In this document: in pieces, positions 8,887 to 19,300 of the stretch | Position numbering within the stretch: position 1 is the first letter of the stretch | Layout: each line of letters begins with the position of its first letter | NCBI RefSeq assembly: GCF_000518685.1 | Contig: NZ_JAEB01000012.1 | Location: forward strand, 48,043 to 112,042 | Direction: 5' to 3' | From: Eubacterium xylanophilum ATCC 35991 | Lineage (GTDB): Bacteria; Bacillota; Clostridia; Lachnospirales; Lachnospiraceae | DNA: 64,000 nucleotides | Notes under the pieces: model-generated | Told to the model about the DNA's origin: nothing | Databases searched by the model: none | The model's input: only the letters and a program-made list of their open reading frames with translations | Translations under genes and position numbers: made by a program

Positions 8887-8947
8887 CCTTCTGCCTGAAT
8901 ACTTCGATTCATACGATATCTCAGGTTTTTCGAAGCCTGAGATTTTT
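8884..8947 (+). repeat. Intergenic repeat, family B (copy 1), ending in a terminator-like hairpin
   Basis: About 62 bp starting GAGCCTTCTGCCTGAATAC and ending in the hairpin ATCTCAGG (8918-8925) / CCTGAGAT (8936-8943) with a T run. The same sequence is present in reverse complement at 29732-29793, essentially without change. It abuts the last family A unit. Confidence 0.9.
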
Positions 8948-8950
8948 ATC

Positions 8951-8999
8951 GGAAACGCATATCGCTGGTCTTACAAGCTTTGCTTGTAAGACAATTTTT
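8951..8999 (+). repeat. Intergenic hairpin repeat, family D (copy 2)
   Basis: GGAAACGCATATCGCTG is followed by the stem GTCTTACAAGC (8968-8978) / GCTTGTAAGAC (8982-8992) and AATTTTT, so it can also act as a terminator. It is related to the copies at 8239 and 62054. Confidence 0.8.
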
Positions 9000-9044
9000 A
9001 ATATAATTTAAATACAAATGCAACAATTCTTAACAGTTCTGTTA

Positions 9045-9072
9045 TGGACAAAGTTGGGGGGTGTGCTATAAT
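9045..9072 (+). promoter_or_regulatory. Promoter of the 253-residue secreted protein gene
   Basis: TGGACA at 9045-9050, a 16-bp spacer and TATAAT at 9067-9072 with TGC just before it (extended -10). The gene follows about 50 bp later. Confidence 0.65.
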
Positions 9073-9123
9073 GATTAAGGATTTGAACCCAAGTCCAGAT
9101 GAATTATTAAGGAGGAATATACT

Positions 9124-9885
9124 ATGAGAAAAACAAAGTCATGCCTTATGGCAGGAGTGCTCGCACTTGCACTCGGAGTAGGAACAGTAGGAGGTTTTGG
9201 TGCTAACATATCACAGGCTGCAAAGTCAGCTTATTCTGTTTGCACAGACAAGTCAACAAAGGAAGTTGAGTCATTTGCCAAGGAAGTTAAAAAGGCAGTG
9301 ATGAACGATGATTGGAAGACATTAGCAGATAAGATTTCTTACCCAATCAAAATCTACGATCAGAAAATCAAAAACAAGAAAGCATTCATCAAGAAAATGA
9401 AGAATTCTGATTTGGAGGAACAATTCTTCCAGGAAATCGGAAAAGAAGACTGCAAGAAAATGTTTAGTAACTGGCGCGGAATCATGATGGGAAATGGCGA
9501 AATATGGATTGGAGAAGTCAACAAAGAACTCAAGGTAATCTCCATCAACTCACCATTTTCATCAAAAACAATTGGAAAACCCGGAAAAATCAAGTGGAGT
9601 AAACCATCCAAAAAGGATTCTGATGCCGTTGGAATCAAAGCTTCTTGGAAGAAAGTAAAGGGAGCCAAAGGTTATCAGGCAAAATTCTTCCTTTTCTGGC
9701 CATCAAACAAGAAGGATTCAGTAAAGAAGAATTTGAAGAAACCTAGCGCAACAGTTTACTTCCAAGACAACAAGGGAATCAAAGTCAAAGTAAGAGCATA
9801 TAAGCTTGTCGACGGCGAAAAAGTCTATGGTAAATGGACTAAAGCAAAGCTCACAGCAGCACAAGCTAAGAAGTACATAGGATAA
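9124..9885 (+). CDS. Secreted protein with NTF2-like region and fibronectin-like C-terminus
   Basis: A 253-residue exported protein of unknown function. The first 34 residues form a signal peptide (GVLALALGVGTVGGF, cleavage probably after ISQAA). Residues about 45-155 (EVKKAVMNDDWKTLADKISYPIKI, ending in IWIGEVNKELKVISI) resemble the cone-shaped NTF2/SnoaL-like domain of many clostridial secreted proteins. Residues about 165-245 (IKASWKKVKGAKGYQAKFF, then TVYFQDNKGIKVKVRAY) match the pattern of a fibronectin type III-like domain (tryptophan, KGAKGYQ, KVKVRAY). It is very lysine-rich and has no wall anchor. AAGGAGG lies before the ATG. It forms its own unit between a promoter and a terminator. 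Domain assignments are by pattern only. Confidence 0.7.
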   Translation: MRKTKSCLMAGVLALALGVGTVGGFGANISQAAKSAYSVCTDKSTKEVESFAKEVKKAVMNDDWKTLADKISYPIKIYDQKIKNKKAFIKKMKNSDLEEQFFQEIGKEDCKKMFSNWRGIMMGNGEIWIGEVNKELKVISINSPFSSKTIGKPGKIKWSKPSKKDSDAVGIKASWKKVKGAKGYQAKFFLFWPSNKKDSVKKNLKKPSATVYFQDNKGIKVKVRAYKLVDGEKVYGKWTKAKLTAAQAKKYIG

Positions 9886-9891
9886 GATTTG

Positions 9892-9940
9892 AATACGGAT
9901 GAATTGGTTAGAAAAGCCAATTCATCCGTATTATTTGTTG
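9892..9940 (+). terminator. Terminator of the secreted protein gene
   Basis: A perfect 16-bp stem, AATACGGATGAATTGG (9892-9907) / CCAATTCATCCGTATT (9917-9932), with T-rich sequence after it, beginning a few bases past the stop codon. Confidence 0.8.
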
Positions 9941-9967
9941 GGGGCGCGGAGCGAAGAGGCTTCAGAA

Positions 9968-10004
9968 CACGGATGAATTGGCCCAAACAGCCAATCCATC
10001 CGTG
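9968..10004 (+). repeat. Second, diverged copy of the preceding hairpin
   Basis: CACGGATGAATTGGC (9968-9982) pairs with GCCAATCCATCCGTG (9990-10004) with one mismatch. The core CGGATGAATTGG is the same as in the terminator at 9892, so the hairpin has been duplicated. There is no T-tract after it. Confidence 0.7.
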
Positions 10005-10071
10005 ATTCCCACCCAGACCGCGGAGCAAAGAAACCATCAAAAAACTTCTCATCAAAAATTCACCCCATATA

Positions 10072-10100
10072 TTAAAAATACTTGAAAAATGTGGTATAAT
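10072..10100 (+). promoter_or_regulatory. Probable promoter of the giant surface-protein operon
   Basis: TGGTATAAT (10092-10100) is an extended -10; a weak -35 TTAAAA sits at 10072-10077 with a 17-bp spacer. The leader to the first gene is about 90 bases. Confidence 0.55.
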
Positions 10101-10198
10101 ATTAAGTAATATTGACAATATGCCGATAAAATTATGGGTGCGTATGTGCATTTTGGGGATGGAGTGTATGAAGAAAAGTATGAAAGTGAGGTGAGCAT

Positions 10199-11320
10199 AT
10201 GTCCGATTACAGGGAAAACCAAACACTGGACAATTCAGAGAAAATGGTAAACCCAGAAAACCCAGAAAACCCAGAAAACTCTGAAAATCAGGAAACCCCA
10301 ACCAACAGCAGGAAAAAGTCAATTGTTAAGATTGCCCTGTTGGTGTCACTTGCGGGAGTTATGCTCATTCTTGCTGCTATTGCTTGGTTTTCTATGAGCA
10401 AAGAAGCGACTGGCAATATGGATATGCAGGCGGGAGATACCTTCTATGAATTGCAAGTTGAGGGGACTAAAGTAGAGAATTCAGGTATTTATAGTTTGAT
10501 AGATGGTGAGGAGAGTGAGACTGAGTTTACGTCAGGTGTTCAGCAGAGAGATGGAGATGACAATCTGGTGGATATCTATCGCACGGATACAAACAACATG
10601 AGTATTAAGTGGAGAAAGAGCTCGGGGAGTAATGGAAGTCTTGAGCCAGACTCTTCAGGGCAGTTGAGTTTCTCTGTAATACCGAAGGTTTCGGGAAGGT
10701 TGAATCTACACTTTGACTTTTCCATAAGGGGTTATCATGCGACATATGACAATCAGAATCCGCCACAGCTCAAGAAACTTTATGAGATCAATGATTCCTT
10801 AGAGCCAAGTGGCGCCAATGAACTGACAGCGGAGTTGATTGCTAAGAAGAAGAGAGCTGTTGGTCATGTAAATGGCCATATTTTGTTTTTTAAGAAGTTT
10901 TCCAATGGAAAATATTCCGGCTTTTTGGGGCATGATCAGGTGAGCTTTGAGGATTTACTTGAGTCCGAGAATAAGAATGTTGTTGCAGGTCAGGCTTATC
11001 CTGTTACAATTTATTGGAAATGGGCAAATACATTTGCTTCGTTGGTGGGAAATTCCAATTCCGGTTATAGCGATAACATGATTTTTAGTGATGATAATAG
11101 CACTGATAGAAACAAGATGAAACAGTACCTAAAGGATCCGGATAACAATGTGTTCTCGGGATTGTCGGCTTCGGAGATTTCATCGAATATGGATAATCTT
11201 GATGATAATGATGCGATGACTGCATTATCGGGAGCTTATGATGATGCGGATTTCCTGATAGGTGATAATCTGGCTTATATCTTAATTGAGATGGATTCAG
11301 ATATAGGTCCTGCGTCGTGA
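10199..11320 (+). CDS. Membrane-anchored surface protein 1 of the giant-protein operon (TasA/pilin-like N-terminus)
   Basis: A 373-residue protein of unknown function. Residues 1-40 are hydrophilic and carry PENPENPENSEN, a short tandem repeat also visible in the DNA. Residues about 43-66 are a single membrane segment ending IAWFSMSKEATGN. A hydrophobic stretch followed by A-W/F-F-S and a T/V-x-G segment resembles the N-termini of TasA/camelysin-type proteins and related Lachnospiraceae surface proteins, normally processed by a SipW-type peptidase, but no peptidase gene is near. The rest is acidic, beta-rich and extracellular if the segment is a signal or anchor. GAGGTGA precedes the ATG. The first gene of four on this strand; its stop abuts the next ribosome site. 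Confidence 0.7.
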   Translation: MSDYRENQTLDNSEKMVNPENPENPENSENQETPTNSRKKSIVKIALLVSLAGVMLILAAIAWFSMSKEATGNMDMQAGDTFYELQVEGTKVENSGIYSLIDGEESETEFTSGVQQRDGDDNLVDIYRTDTNNMSIKWRKSSGSNGSLEPDSSGQLSFSVIPKVSGRLNLHFDFSIRGYHATYDNQNPPQLKKLYEINDSLEPSGANELTAELIAKKKRAVGHVNGHILFFKKFSNGKYSGFLGHDQVSFEDLLESENKNVVAGQAYPVTIYWKWANTFASLVGNSNSGYSDNMIFSDDNSTDRNKMKQYLKDPDNNVFSGLSASEISSNMDNLDDNDAMTALSGAYDDADFLIGDNLAYILIEMDSDIGPAS

Positions 11321-11334
11321 AGGGAGGGTGCTTT

Positions 11335-12219
11335 GTGAATAAACAACAGAAAAAGGCAAAAGTCAGCTTGAGAAGACGAATCAAGGAGATGCCCTTGTCA
11401 AAGAAGATTCAATTGTGCGCAGCATCCTTGGTTACGTTAGGAATACTGGTTATGATTCCTATACTGGCTTGGTTTGCCAATCAGAGGAAGTTGGCGGAGC
11501 TTGAGGCAATCAAGTCGCCGGACTTGCTATATATAACATCAGCCAATGTAGAGGCAGTCAAAAATATTGATATGTCCGGAATAGATGTGGAAGCCACAAA
11601 GTCAGTAAATGGTGTGGAAACGCCGATTACTAATAAGCTTTTTCCATTTTGTGTGGCGGGAGAGTACGTAAGTAAGTTTACTCTTCAGTTGGCTCATACA
11701 ACCAACAATCCGTTTAAGTATGAGGTATATGAGGGCAAGGTGTTTACAAGTGAAGATGATGCGATACAGTATGCGGCTAACAAAAATACGGAGTATGTTA
11801 CGTATACTGTGACTTGCAATCTTGACGGGATAGTGATTCCTGGTCTAACTAGGACAAGTGTTACAAAAGGTGAAAAGCTATACATAGTGAAGGGAAGTAG
11901 CTTGCAGTCTGGGTCAGCCGACAATACGGGGGGATACCAGGGGGCATATCTCAATAAATCAGGGGATGGAAGAACTGCTTCTGACAAGTATCATGAGGAA
12001 TCCTATGGAAATGAAGGAGGAACTTATGACATTCTCAAGAACTATGAAGAAGCTTTGTATTGGCAGTGTAGGGATATTCAAAGTGTGGACAATCTTCTTG
12101 ACCACGATGAAGCATTTTTCAGAACATTTATCATCGATGTGTCATGGGATGGTGTGACAATATCCAATAACAAAGAGACGGATATTGTATATATTATGGC
12201 ATACAGTGGTGCACAGTAA
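11335..12219 (+). CDS. Membrane-anchored surface protein 2 of the giant-protein operon
   Basis: About 294 residues, function unknown. A basic start (KQQKKAKVSLRRRIKEM) leads to one membrane segment (LCAASLVTLGILVMIPILAWF) and an extracellular region of about 230 residues without recognisable domains. The ILAWFANQRK end of the segment parallels the AWF of the preceding protein, so the two are probably of one type. I chose GTG 11335 because GGGAGGG lies 7 bases before it; an upstream in-frame GTG at 11317 overlaps the previous stop and has no such site. It lies between two genes that share this single-segment architecture, which suggests that the three act together on the surface. Confidence 0.7.
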   Translation: MNKQQKKAKVSLRRRIKEMPLSKKIQLCAASLVTLGILVMIPILAWFANQRKLAELEAIKSPDLLYITSANVEAVKNIDMSGIDVEATKSVNGVETPITNKLFPFCVAGEYVSKFTLQLAHTTNNPFKYEVYEGKVFTSEDDAIQYAANKNTEYVTYTVTCNLDGIVIPGLTRTSVTKGEKLYIVKGSSLQSGSADNTGGYQGAYLNKSGDGRTASDKYHEESYGNEGGTYDILKNYEEALYWQCRDIQSVDNLLDHDEAFFRTFIIDVSWDGVTISNNKETDIVYIMAYSGAQ

Positions 12220-12238
12220 GAGATAGGAGGTGTGGCTT

Positions 12239-13267
12239 TTGAAGAGGCTTTTATCAAAAATCAAGAAAAATTGGATAATGGTATGGCTTGTTCTTGCAGC
12301 CACAGCTTTGTGTTCTATGGTGGTATATGCCAGATATAGCAATGAGCACAATATCGTGAAGAGAGTCGTTGCCACAGATAAGGATTTGGCCAACAGATTT
12401 ACATCAAATTACCTCTCGACGGGAACTATTATGCTCAAAACTCAGACAGTGCCGGTGGATTCCACTGATGATCCGGAGATAGAGATTAGTATATGGAATT
12501 ATAATCATAAAAATCCAACAAAGTACTACAAATCCGACATTAATTATACCTTAGATATGGTATTTACAAATACTGAGGGGACGGCACTTACAAGTTCACA
12601 GGTGGAGAATTTGATCGGAAATGATGAGGTGGAGATATATAAAATCACCAAAAATGCGGATCAGACTGTGAGTGAGACTTTGCTTGTAAAGATTAGCAAA
12701 GACAGTATAAGCGGAACATTTAACGAGGTAATCAAAGCTCAGAAAAACATAGGAACAGAGAATAAATACAAGTTGGTTTTGCCCAATTCTAGTGTAGGCA
12801 AGGATATTGCGGTCAAGGTGACGGCCACACCCGGCAGTGAGTATCATGATCTTCCGGGGGCGATTGCGGCAATGTTCAATGCTGAAAGCCAGACAATCAT
12901 ACTGGGCAAAGGATGGATGGGAAGTATTAATGATGATGAAAATATTCCGCTAAGTAAGTACGAGGGATTTAACTATAGTATAACAGGTAGTGGAGCTTCA
13001 TCAGGAACTCTCAAGTGGAGAAAAGATTTGATAGAGTTAAACAAGGATGAGATAGAGGAGTTGTTCTCGATTGATGTGAATGACAGCTCCAATTATAGCG
13101 ATGATGGAAACTTCAGGACGATAGAATTATCCAGTCTGTCATCAGCTGATAATGCAGGTAGATATGATTTTCAGTTTTATATCAAGAATAAAGCTGCTAA
13201 GACAGCCATCTCCGGCATGACTTGGAGCGATTTTAAAAAGATAATAGTATTCAAGGAGAATGATTAA
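12239..13267 (+). CDS. Membrane-anchored surface protein 3 of the giant-protein operon
   Basis: About 342 residues with one N-terminal membrane segment (IMVWLVLAATALCSMVVYARY) and a beta-rich extracellular region. After the segment come RVVATDKDLANRFTSNYLST and a repeated-strand region with no named domain. I chose TTG 12239 since TAGGAGG ends 8 bases before it; the in-frame GTG 12230 overlaps that ribosome site and cannot use it. The gene is 19 bp from the previous stop and 50 bp ahead of the giant gene. The role is unknown; anchoring, export or a minor subunit of a surface structure built with the giant protein would fit. Confidence 0.7.
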   Translation: MKRLLSKIKKNWIMVWLVLAATALCSMVVYARYSNEHNIVKRVVATDKDLANRFTSNYLSTGTIMLKTQTVPVDSTDDPEIEISIWNYNHKNPTKYYKSDINYTLDMVFTNTEGTALTSSQVENLIGNDEVEIYKITKNADQTVSETLLVKISKDSISGTFNEVIKAQKNIGTENKYKLVLPNSSVGKDIAVKVTATPGSEYHDLPGAIAAMFNAESQTIILGKGWMGSINDDENIPLSKYEGFNYSITGSGASSGTLKWRKDLIELNKDEIEELFSIDVNDSSNYSDDGNFRTIELSSLSSADNAGRYDFQFYIKNKAAKTAISGMTWSDFKKIIVFKEND

Positions 13268-13317
13268 GAGAGGATAGAAATACCGGACAGAGAAGCAATA
13301 CAGAATCGAGGTAGACT

Positions 13318-16300
13318 ATGATGAGAAAAAGGATTAAGGAAAACAGAAGAGAAAATAGAAAATATTCCGTCAAGGATATCAAGAAAAGGGCTATCAGCTT
13401 AGCTCTTGCTTTTGCGCTGCTATTTACAGCAGAGCCTGTGTCAGTGCGCCTATGGAAAGCCAGCAACGAGGGCAGGGTTGTAAAGTCTGCGACAAAGTAC
13501 GACGTAGGTGACTATCCGGTTGATGAAGTGGTTGACGGAAGAAATCTTATCAAGATCACATCAAAGAGAAATCTTATCTGGTATTCTCAGGCATATTATG
13601 AATTTGACGGTCATCAAAATGACCTCATAGAAATTAACTTCGGTGAAGGAACGACAACAGGCGAGTTTGAGGGATTTGAGAGTATTGGAACAAAGGAGAA
13701 ACCATTTAGGGGAGATATAGTATTTGGACAGACGTCCACTTCTATATTTAACTTAGATTGTCCTTTTTTCGGATACGTATATGAGGACGTATCTATAACA
13801 GAGAAAAACACGGGAAATAGCAAAAATATCACCCTGACCAGAACTGATAACAACATCATGGCTCCGGTTTTTGCCAAGAAGGTTCTGAGCGATGGGGATT
13901 CTGATACAAAATCTGATTGGGATATCACCCTGGAACCATTTAATAAAAATAGTTTTAATTACATATATTCCATTGGTGGTATTATCGATGAGATTGATGC
14001 ATCTGCCAATGTGAAGATCAAGATTGAGAATAATTCTGTTGATGGAGATAGAAAAACTCAGATATCAGGAACTGGTGACACAGGTCTTGTGTGTGGAAAG
14101 ATGGGGCCTAAATCCACTTTGGAGGCCGACTACACGGGAAGCAATAAAGATTTTAAGATTACAACCAAGAGCGGAAATGTAGGCGGATTTGTTGGTTCTA
14201 TGGCAGATGGTTCAAAACTTACTGTCAATATAGCCAAGAATAAGCATCCACAGGGGGATGGAGTCGAGATAACTTCAGAGAAGGATGGATATGCCGGTGG
14301 AATAGTCGGATATAATGACGGCGGAACCGTTAAGATAAATGAAGAAAAAGACGATGGAGCAGACCCTGCATTTGTCATTGGGCAGACTATCACGGGACAA
14401 AATGTAGGTGGCGTGTTCGGTTATTACAGACCATTTCACGAGGAAGATGAAAATGATGGAGTCTTCAAGAGTGTATTCGATGTGGATAAGTATGATATCC
14501 AGGCGTCTCTAGTTTTAAATAAGGCCGGCGGGTCAGTAGGCGGTCTTTTTGGTGTGCTTGAGAATAAGCAGAAGAGAATAGAAAATGATGAGGAGACGGA
14601 GCTCACAGGTGGCGAGATAATCATCAAATCCAAGGACAATGCTCATGATGAGATTACATGCAATTACTCCGGTGAAAAGGCGGATAATCTCGGAGGTCTT
14701 ATAGGAAAATATTCCGCCAAGGATTTGAAGAATACACTAAGAATCAATAGTTTATCTGCGGTAGTGAATAAAGATGATGGAGTGAAAAACTATGGTGGAT
14801 GCATAGGTTATATACAGGGGACATCCTATGTAAATGCCAAGAATTTCAAGCTGAATAAAGCAACCAACTTAGCAGAAGGAGTTGAGACTTTTGGTGGTGT
14901 TGTTGGTGCCACCAATTATGGATATCTATATGTGGATGGAGTGAATATAGGCACGGCTGACAATGGAATCGGAACATTTGGCGGCGGTGGAATAGTGGGA
15001 AATCTCAACCACGGTGTACTGGGAATGGGAGGAAATATCAATCTTAAGTACTCGACTCCAAACGATAATAGTGGTTGCATCGTTGGAAGCAGAGACAATG
15101 CCCTTGTATATGCGGATGAGGACTTTGTATATACCAAGAAATCAGGGCTTGAAGTGGATAATATCGGAAGTTACGGAGATGTGATGGTATTTGGCGACAA
15201 ATTGATCAAGGATGTTGTATTTACCGAGAACGAACATGCCATAACTATTGGTGAGGTTGACAAGGAGAATATTGAAACAGTAGAGGATTATGCCAAGGCT
15301 TCAATTCTCTTCCAGATAGAAATTGGTGGCGATGGAAAAAACAAGGTTTTATCCGGAACCAATATAGCTGAAAATGCTAATATCAAGTTTAAAAGTGGTG
15401 CAACTATCAATCTAGAGGGAACTGGTCTCAGAGGAATAACAAGAGATAATGGAAGTAAGTTGGTTGAGTACAAGGGTGTTGTGTCAGCCACGGCTTCTGC
15501 AAAGTGTAAGATTGTATTTGACACAAAGAATGTGGGAGGAAATCCGGTATATAGGCATAAACTCACTGGTCTTTTTGGAATAATAAATAATTCAGGTGAT
15601 AAAAAAGTAGCTAGTGGCTTATCACTTGGAGGAAGTATCTTAGTCAAGGCTAAAACTGATAAAATGTATGTTGGTGCGCTTGCGGCAGAGGCTACAGGAT
15701 ACCTTGAGATTTCAGATGTGGATACAACGAGTGATCTTGCTATAACCGTAGATGGTGGCTCGGCAATAATGGTGGGAAGATATGTAGGTTCTTGTACTGT
15801 GAATATAAATAATATTAAAATCTCTGATTGCATCGCCGATGGAGAGATAAGTGGCGCGAATTCTAATGCAAGCACATGTTTTGGTGGAGTTATAGGAAAG
15901 ATTGAACATAAAGCCGATGCGACAGTATCTTGGGATTTTAAGGATATTACATTAAAGGGAACCATAAAGAGTACAGTAGATAAAGATAAAGATAAAGCTG
16001 AAAGTCGATTATCGGGACTTGTCTCTGATATTGCAGGATATGATAATCCATCAAGCAAGAACAAAAGAAAGCTCACTCTTGATAATGTTTCTCTCAACGG
16101 GATAAAAATCCAGGGGAAAACTAATACGAATATGGGTGGCCTACTTGGATATCAGTGGGAGTTGACAGATGTAGATGTGAAGAATGTCAGTGCAACCGGA
16201 ACCCCGACGGTAGAATTAACATCCGGAACGGGAGCTGTTACTGGTTTAGTTTACAAAGCTACCGGATGTTGGGATATAGAGAGTCTTGATCTGAGAGGAA

Positions 16301-19300
16301 TTAAGATCGATGCTAAAAATGCTTCTTCAGTTGGAGTGATTGTAAATACGGGAAAATCAGGAAATAATGGTATATATCTGAAGCTGACTGCAGATAGTGA
16401 TTACAAGCTGAGCTTTGCAGATGGAACAGATGTATCAAAATCAGTTGATAATAAGCAATTTGATGAACTTGTGGCATATACAGCAGCATCTTCAAGCGAT
16501 ATTATGAACAATGGAAATGCCATTGTATCCGTATATACAGCCGGACTGAGGATGGAAGATACGGCAGAAGACAGCCTTAGCTATGTGGCTAGAACTGAGC
16601 AAGGTAAGACAAGAAATAAAAATGCGAGATATTACTATAATCTCGACACAGTAACCAGTGATACGGCATCTGACCTTGACACTCCACAGAAGAAACTCAT
16701 GAGTTGGGGAGTATATACTTATGCAAGTAAAAACTTAAAGTATTACTTTGCCGATCCATTTGAAAACAATATAACTAATCTTAATTATGACATGAAGGGA
16801 TACAGCTGGTATCCAATTAATTATAGTTCTGATGTGACTATAGCAGGAACATTTAAATTCTACAATGAAGAGTTTGAAAAGTGTGAAGATGAGAGCAGCA
16901 ATGCTTGGAGTTCACTTGAAGAATCTCAGCATTATATGATGCATAACGGAGTATTTTACAATGTTAGCAGGAATGTAAATATCGGAGAGTTGACTCTCCA
17001 GGGTAATATAGGAGCTACGGGGACTAATGGAACAGGTGCACTTGTATATGGAACTGTATCCGGTTCGTCCTCAGCGTCTTCGGGAATAACCAATATATCA
17101 TCACTCAGTGGAAGCATAAACTTAGATGGAATTCGAGTACACAACTTTGCATCTAAGTCTAGTTCGTATGCTCCGCTGTTGATAAATAAAGTGAATAATT
17201 TTGTAACGCTGAAAATCTCTAATGTGTCAACGAGTAATAAGTACAAAGATGGAAATAATACTATAGAAGCTGCTACAAGCTTAATTGGAAATGCCGGAGA
17301 TAGTACGAACAATCAGTATATTAATGTGACATTTGCAGGAATTAAGCTCGATGCAAGAAGTAGCGAAAATGATCCGTCTGGTATTGCGGAGTCGGTATAT
17401 AATACCACAAAGTCAATATTTACCAGATCCACATTATTAGAGCAGTTGCAATATACAGCCGGATCTTCAGGAACATATACATATACCTATGATGATGACT
17501 GGGGAACAGGGAATCACAATGTAACCTATGGTCTTGAGCTTTGGGATGGCTCTTCTGATGGATCTGACAAGCCGGACAATCATACATCGGGTAGAGACCA
17601 ATATATAGGAGAGGAACATTGGTATATTAAAACTGCTTCTGATACGGAATTGAAATATACAAGCCCGACCAGCGCTTCTCAGAGTGAGCCATATGATTTC
17701 TCCAAGTTTTTGCCTTATGTGAAGCAGAGCAGTACAAAGCAGCAGATAAAAGATGAAACAGGAAATAAGCATCAGTTGCAGGTAAACCACCAGGCGGCTG
17801 AGAGAATATATGGATGTGGAACTTATAATGATCCATATATCATAACTAATGCCAATGACTTGGTAACGATTTCAAAGTGGCTCCAAAGTGCATCGAATTT
17901 TAATGGTGACGTGATAGACGCTCTTCCTAGTGATACATGGTGTGATGACAAGTCCGGGCATACTACTTATGTCCATGCTCCAGGAACAGGAAACTTCTAT
18001 AAGTCAGGTGATGATAGTGTATCAATTACTGAAGAGAATATGAGAAAGTATCTTTCAAGGGCATACTATGAGATACCGGCGGGAACCAGTGAGATTGTTT
18101 TGGAAGCAAACAGTGGTTTTTTGGGCTTTGGTAGCAATGCGGCAGATAGTAGTTACTCATTTAGGGGAGTTATTGAGGGAAATGAAACTACAATCACCAA
18201 CAAAACAGCTAATCCTTTGGTTGTACGCAGTAGAGGAAGTGTTGTAAGGGATTTGACAATTAATGTGGATGCCGATATTACTTTGAAAGATGCGACGGGA
18301 ACATATGATTACAATACATCAGCCGGCGATAATGGCGCATACGGTGCAGTTATCAGCCATGTCTTGGGTGGAGATAATATAATTGACAATGTTCAGGTAA
18401 ACTATGGCGATTCAGTGATTAAAACCAGGGGAGCGTGTGCTCAGTTTGAACCTGTGGGAGGTTATGTGGGTGTAGTGCTTCAGGGCGGTGTAATATTTAA
18501 GAATATGCTTTCAGGGCTAAGTGGTTTGGAGAGTAAAAATGTTACAGCTGTAAAGGGAGGTTCTAATCCAAATATCACATCCTACAACCAGTCAGTGCAT
18601 ACACAGAACATGGCTGAAGGAGACAACAACCTGTGGCTATATGTCAATCCGTTTGTCGGAAGAGTTATTCATGGATTTGCTGTCAATGAGACTACCAAGT
18701 ATAATCCAAGAGAAGAGGATGCTACTCTGAAGAATGGTAAAAAGCACTATCCAATTGTGGATATTAAGAAGTATTCATCACTAACAGAAGATGACAAATT
18801 ATCTGTAAGCAGTGGATTTGCCATTAGCATTCCAGACTCACAGTCGATGTTTTTGTTGTCATTGATAGTGAATGCAGGAATGGGCATTCTGACTAATACA
18901 ACTAATACAACCAGTATTGGTACTAAAACCGGATACTTTAACAGTGATCAGACTACCAGAAGATCAGAATATAAGAAGATAGGCGATGACGGGTTAGAAG
19001 AGACATATGGAGATTATGTGGATTCAACCAAAGACACCAGTTCGACTTCAACTGTTGCAAATTATGTTCCTTATTTGGTTGCAAACTATACCAATGCAGT
19101 GAATGGCAATTATTATGCAAAGCAGATATCAAAGAAGGATTGTACTGTCGAATTGGAAAGCGGAGCTAACTATGATTTGCCGGATGGATTTAAGGGAATT
19201 GGAAGTTTTATTACATCAGATCATGTGTTAAAAGTGACAAAGTTTGACGGAAAAGGTGCAAAGGTGGCTCAGAATACAAGCTATACATATTATGTTAAGG

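Noticed and set aside
15288..16097. A 269-codon minus-strand frame inside the giant gene.
   Set aside because: It is antisense to a continuous coding frame with GLUG repeats, has no ribosome site and shows low-complexity composition.
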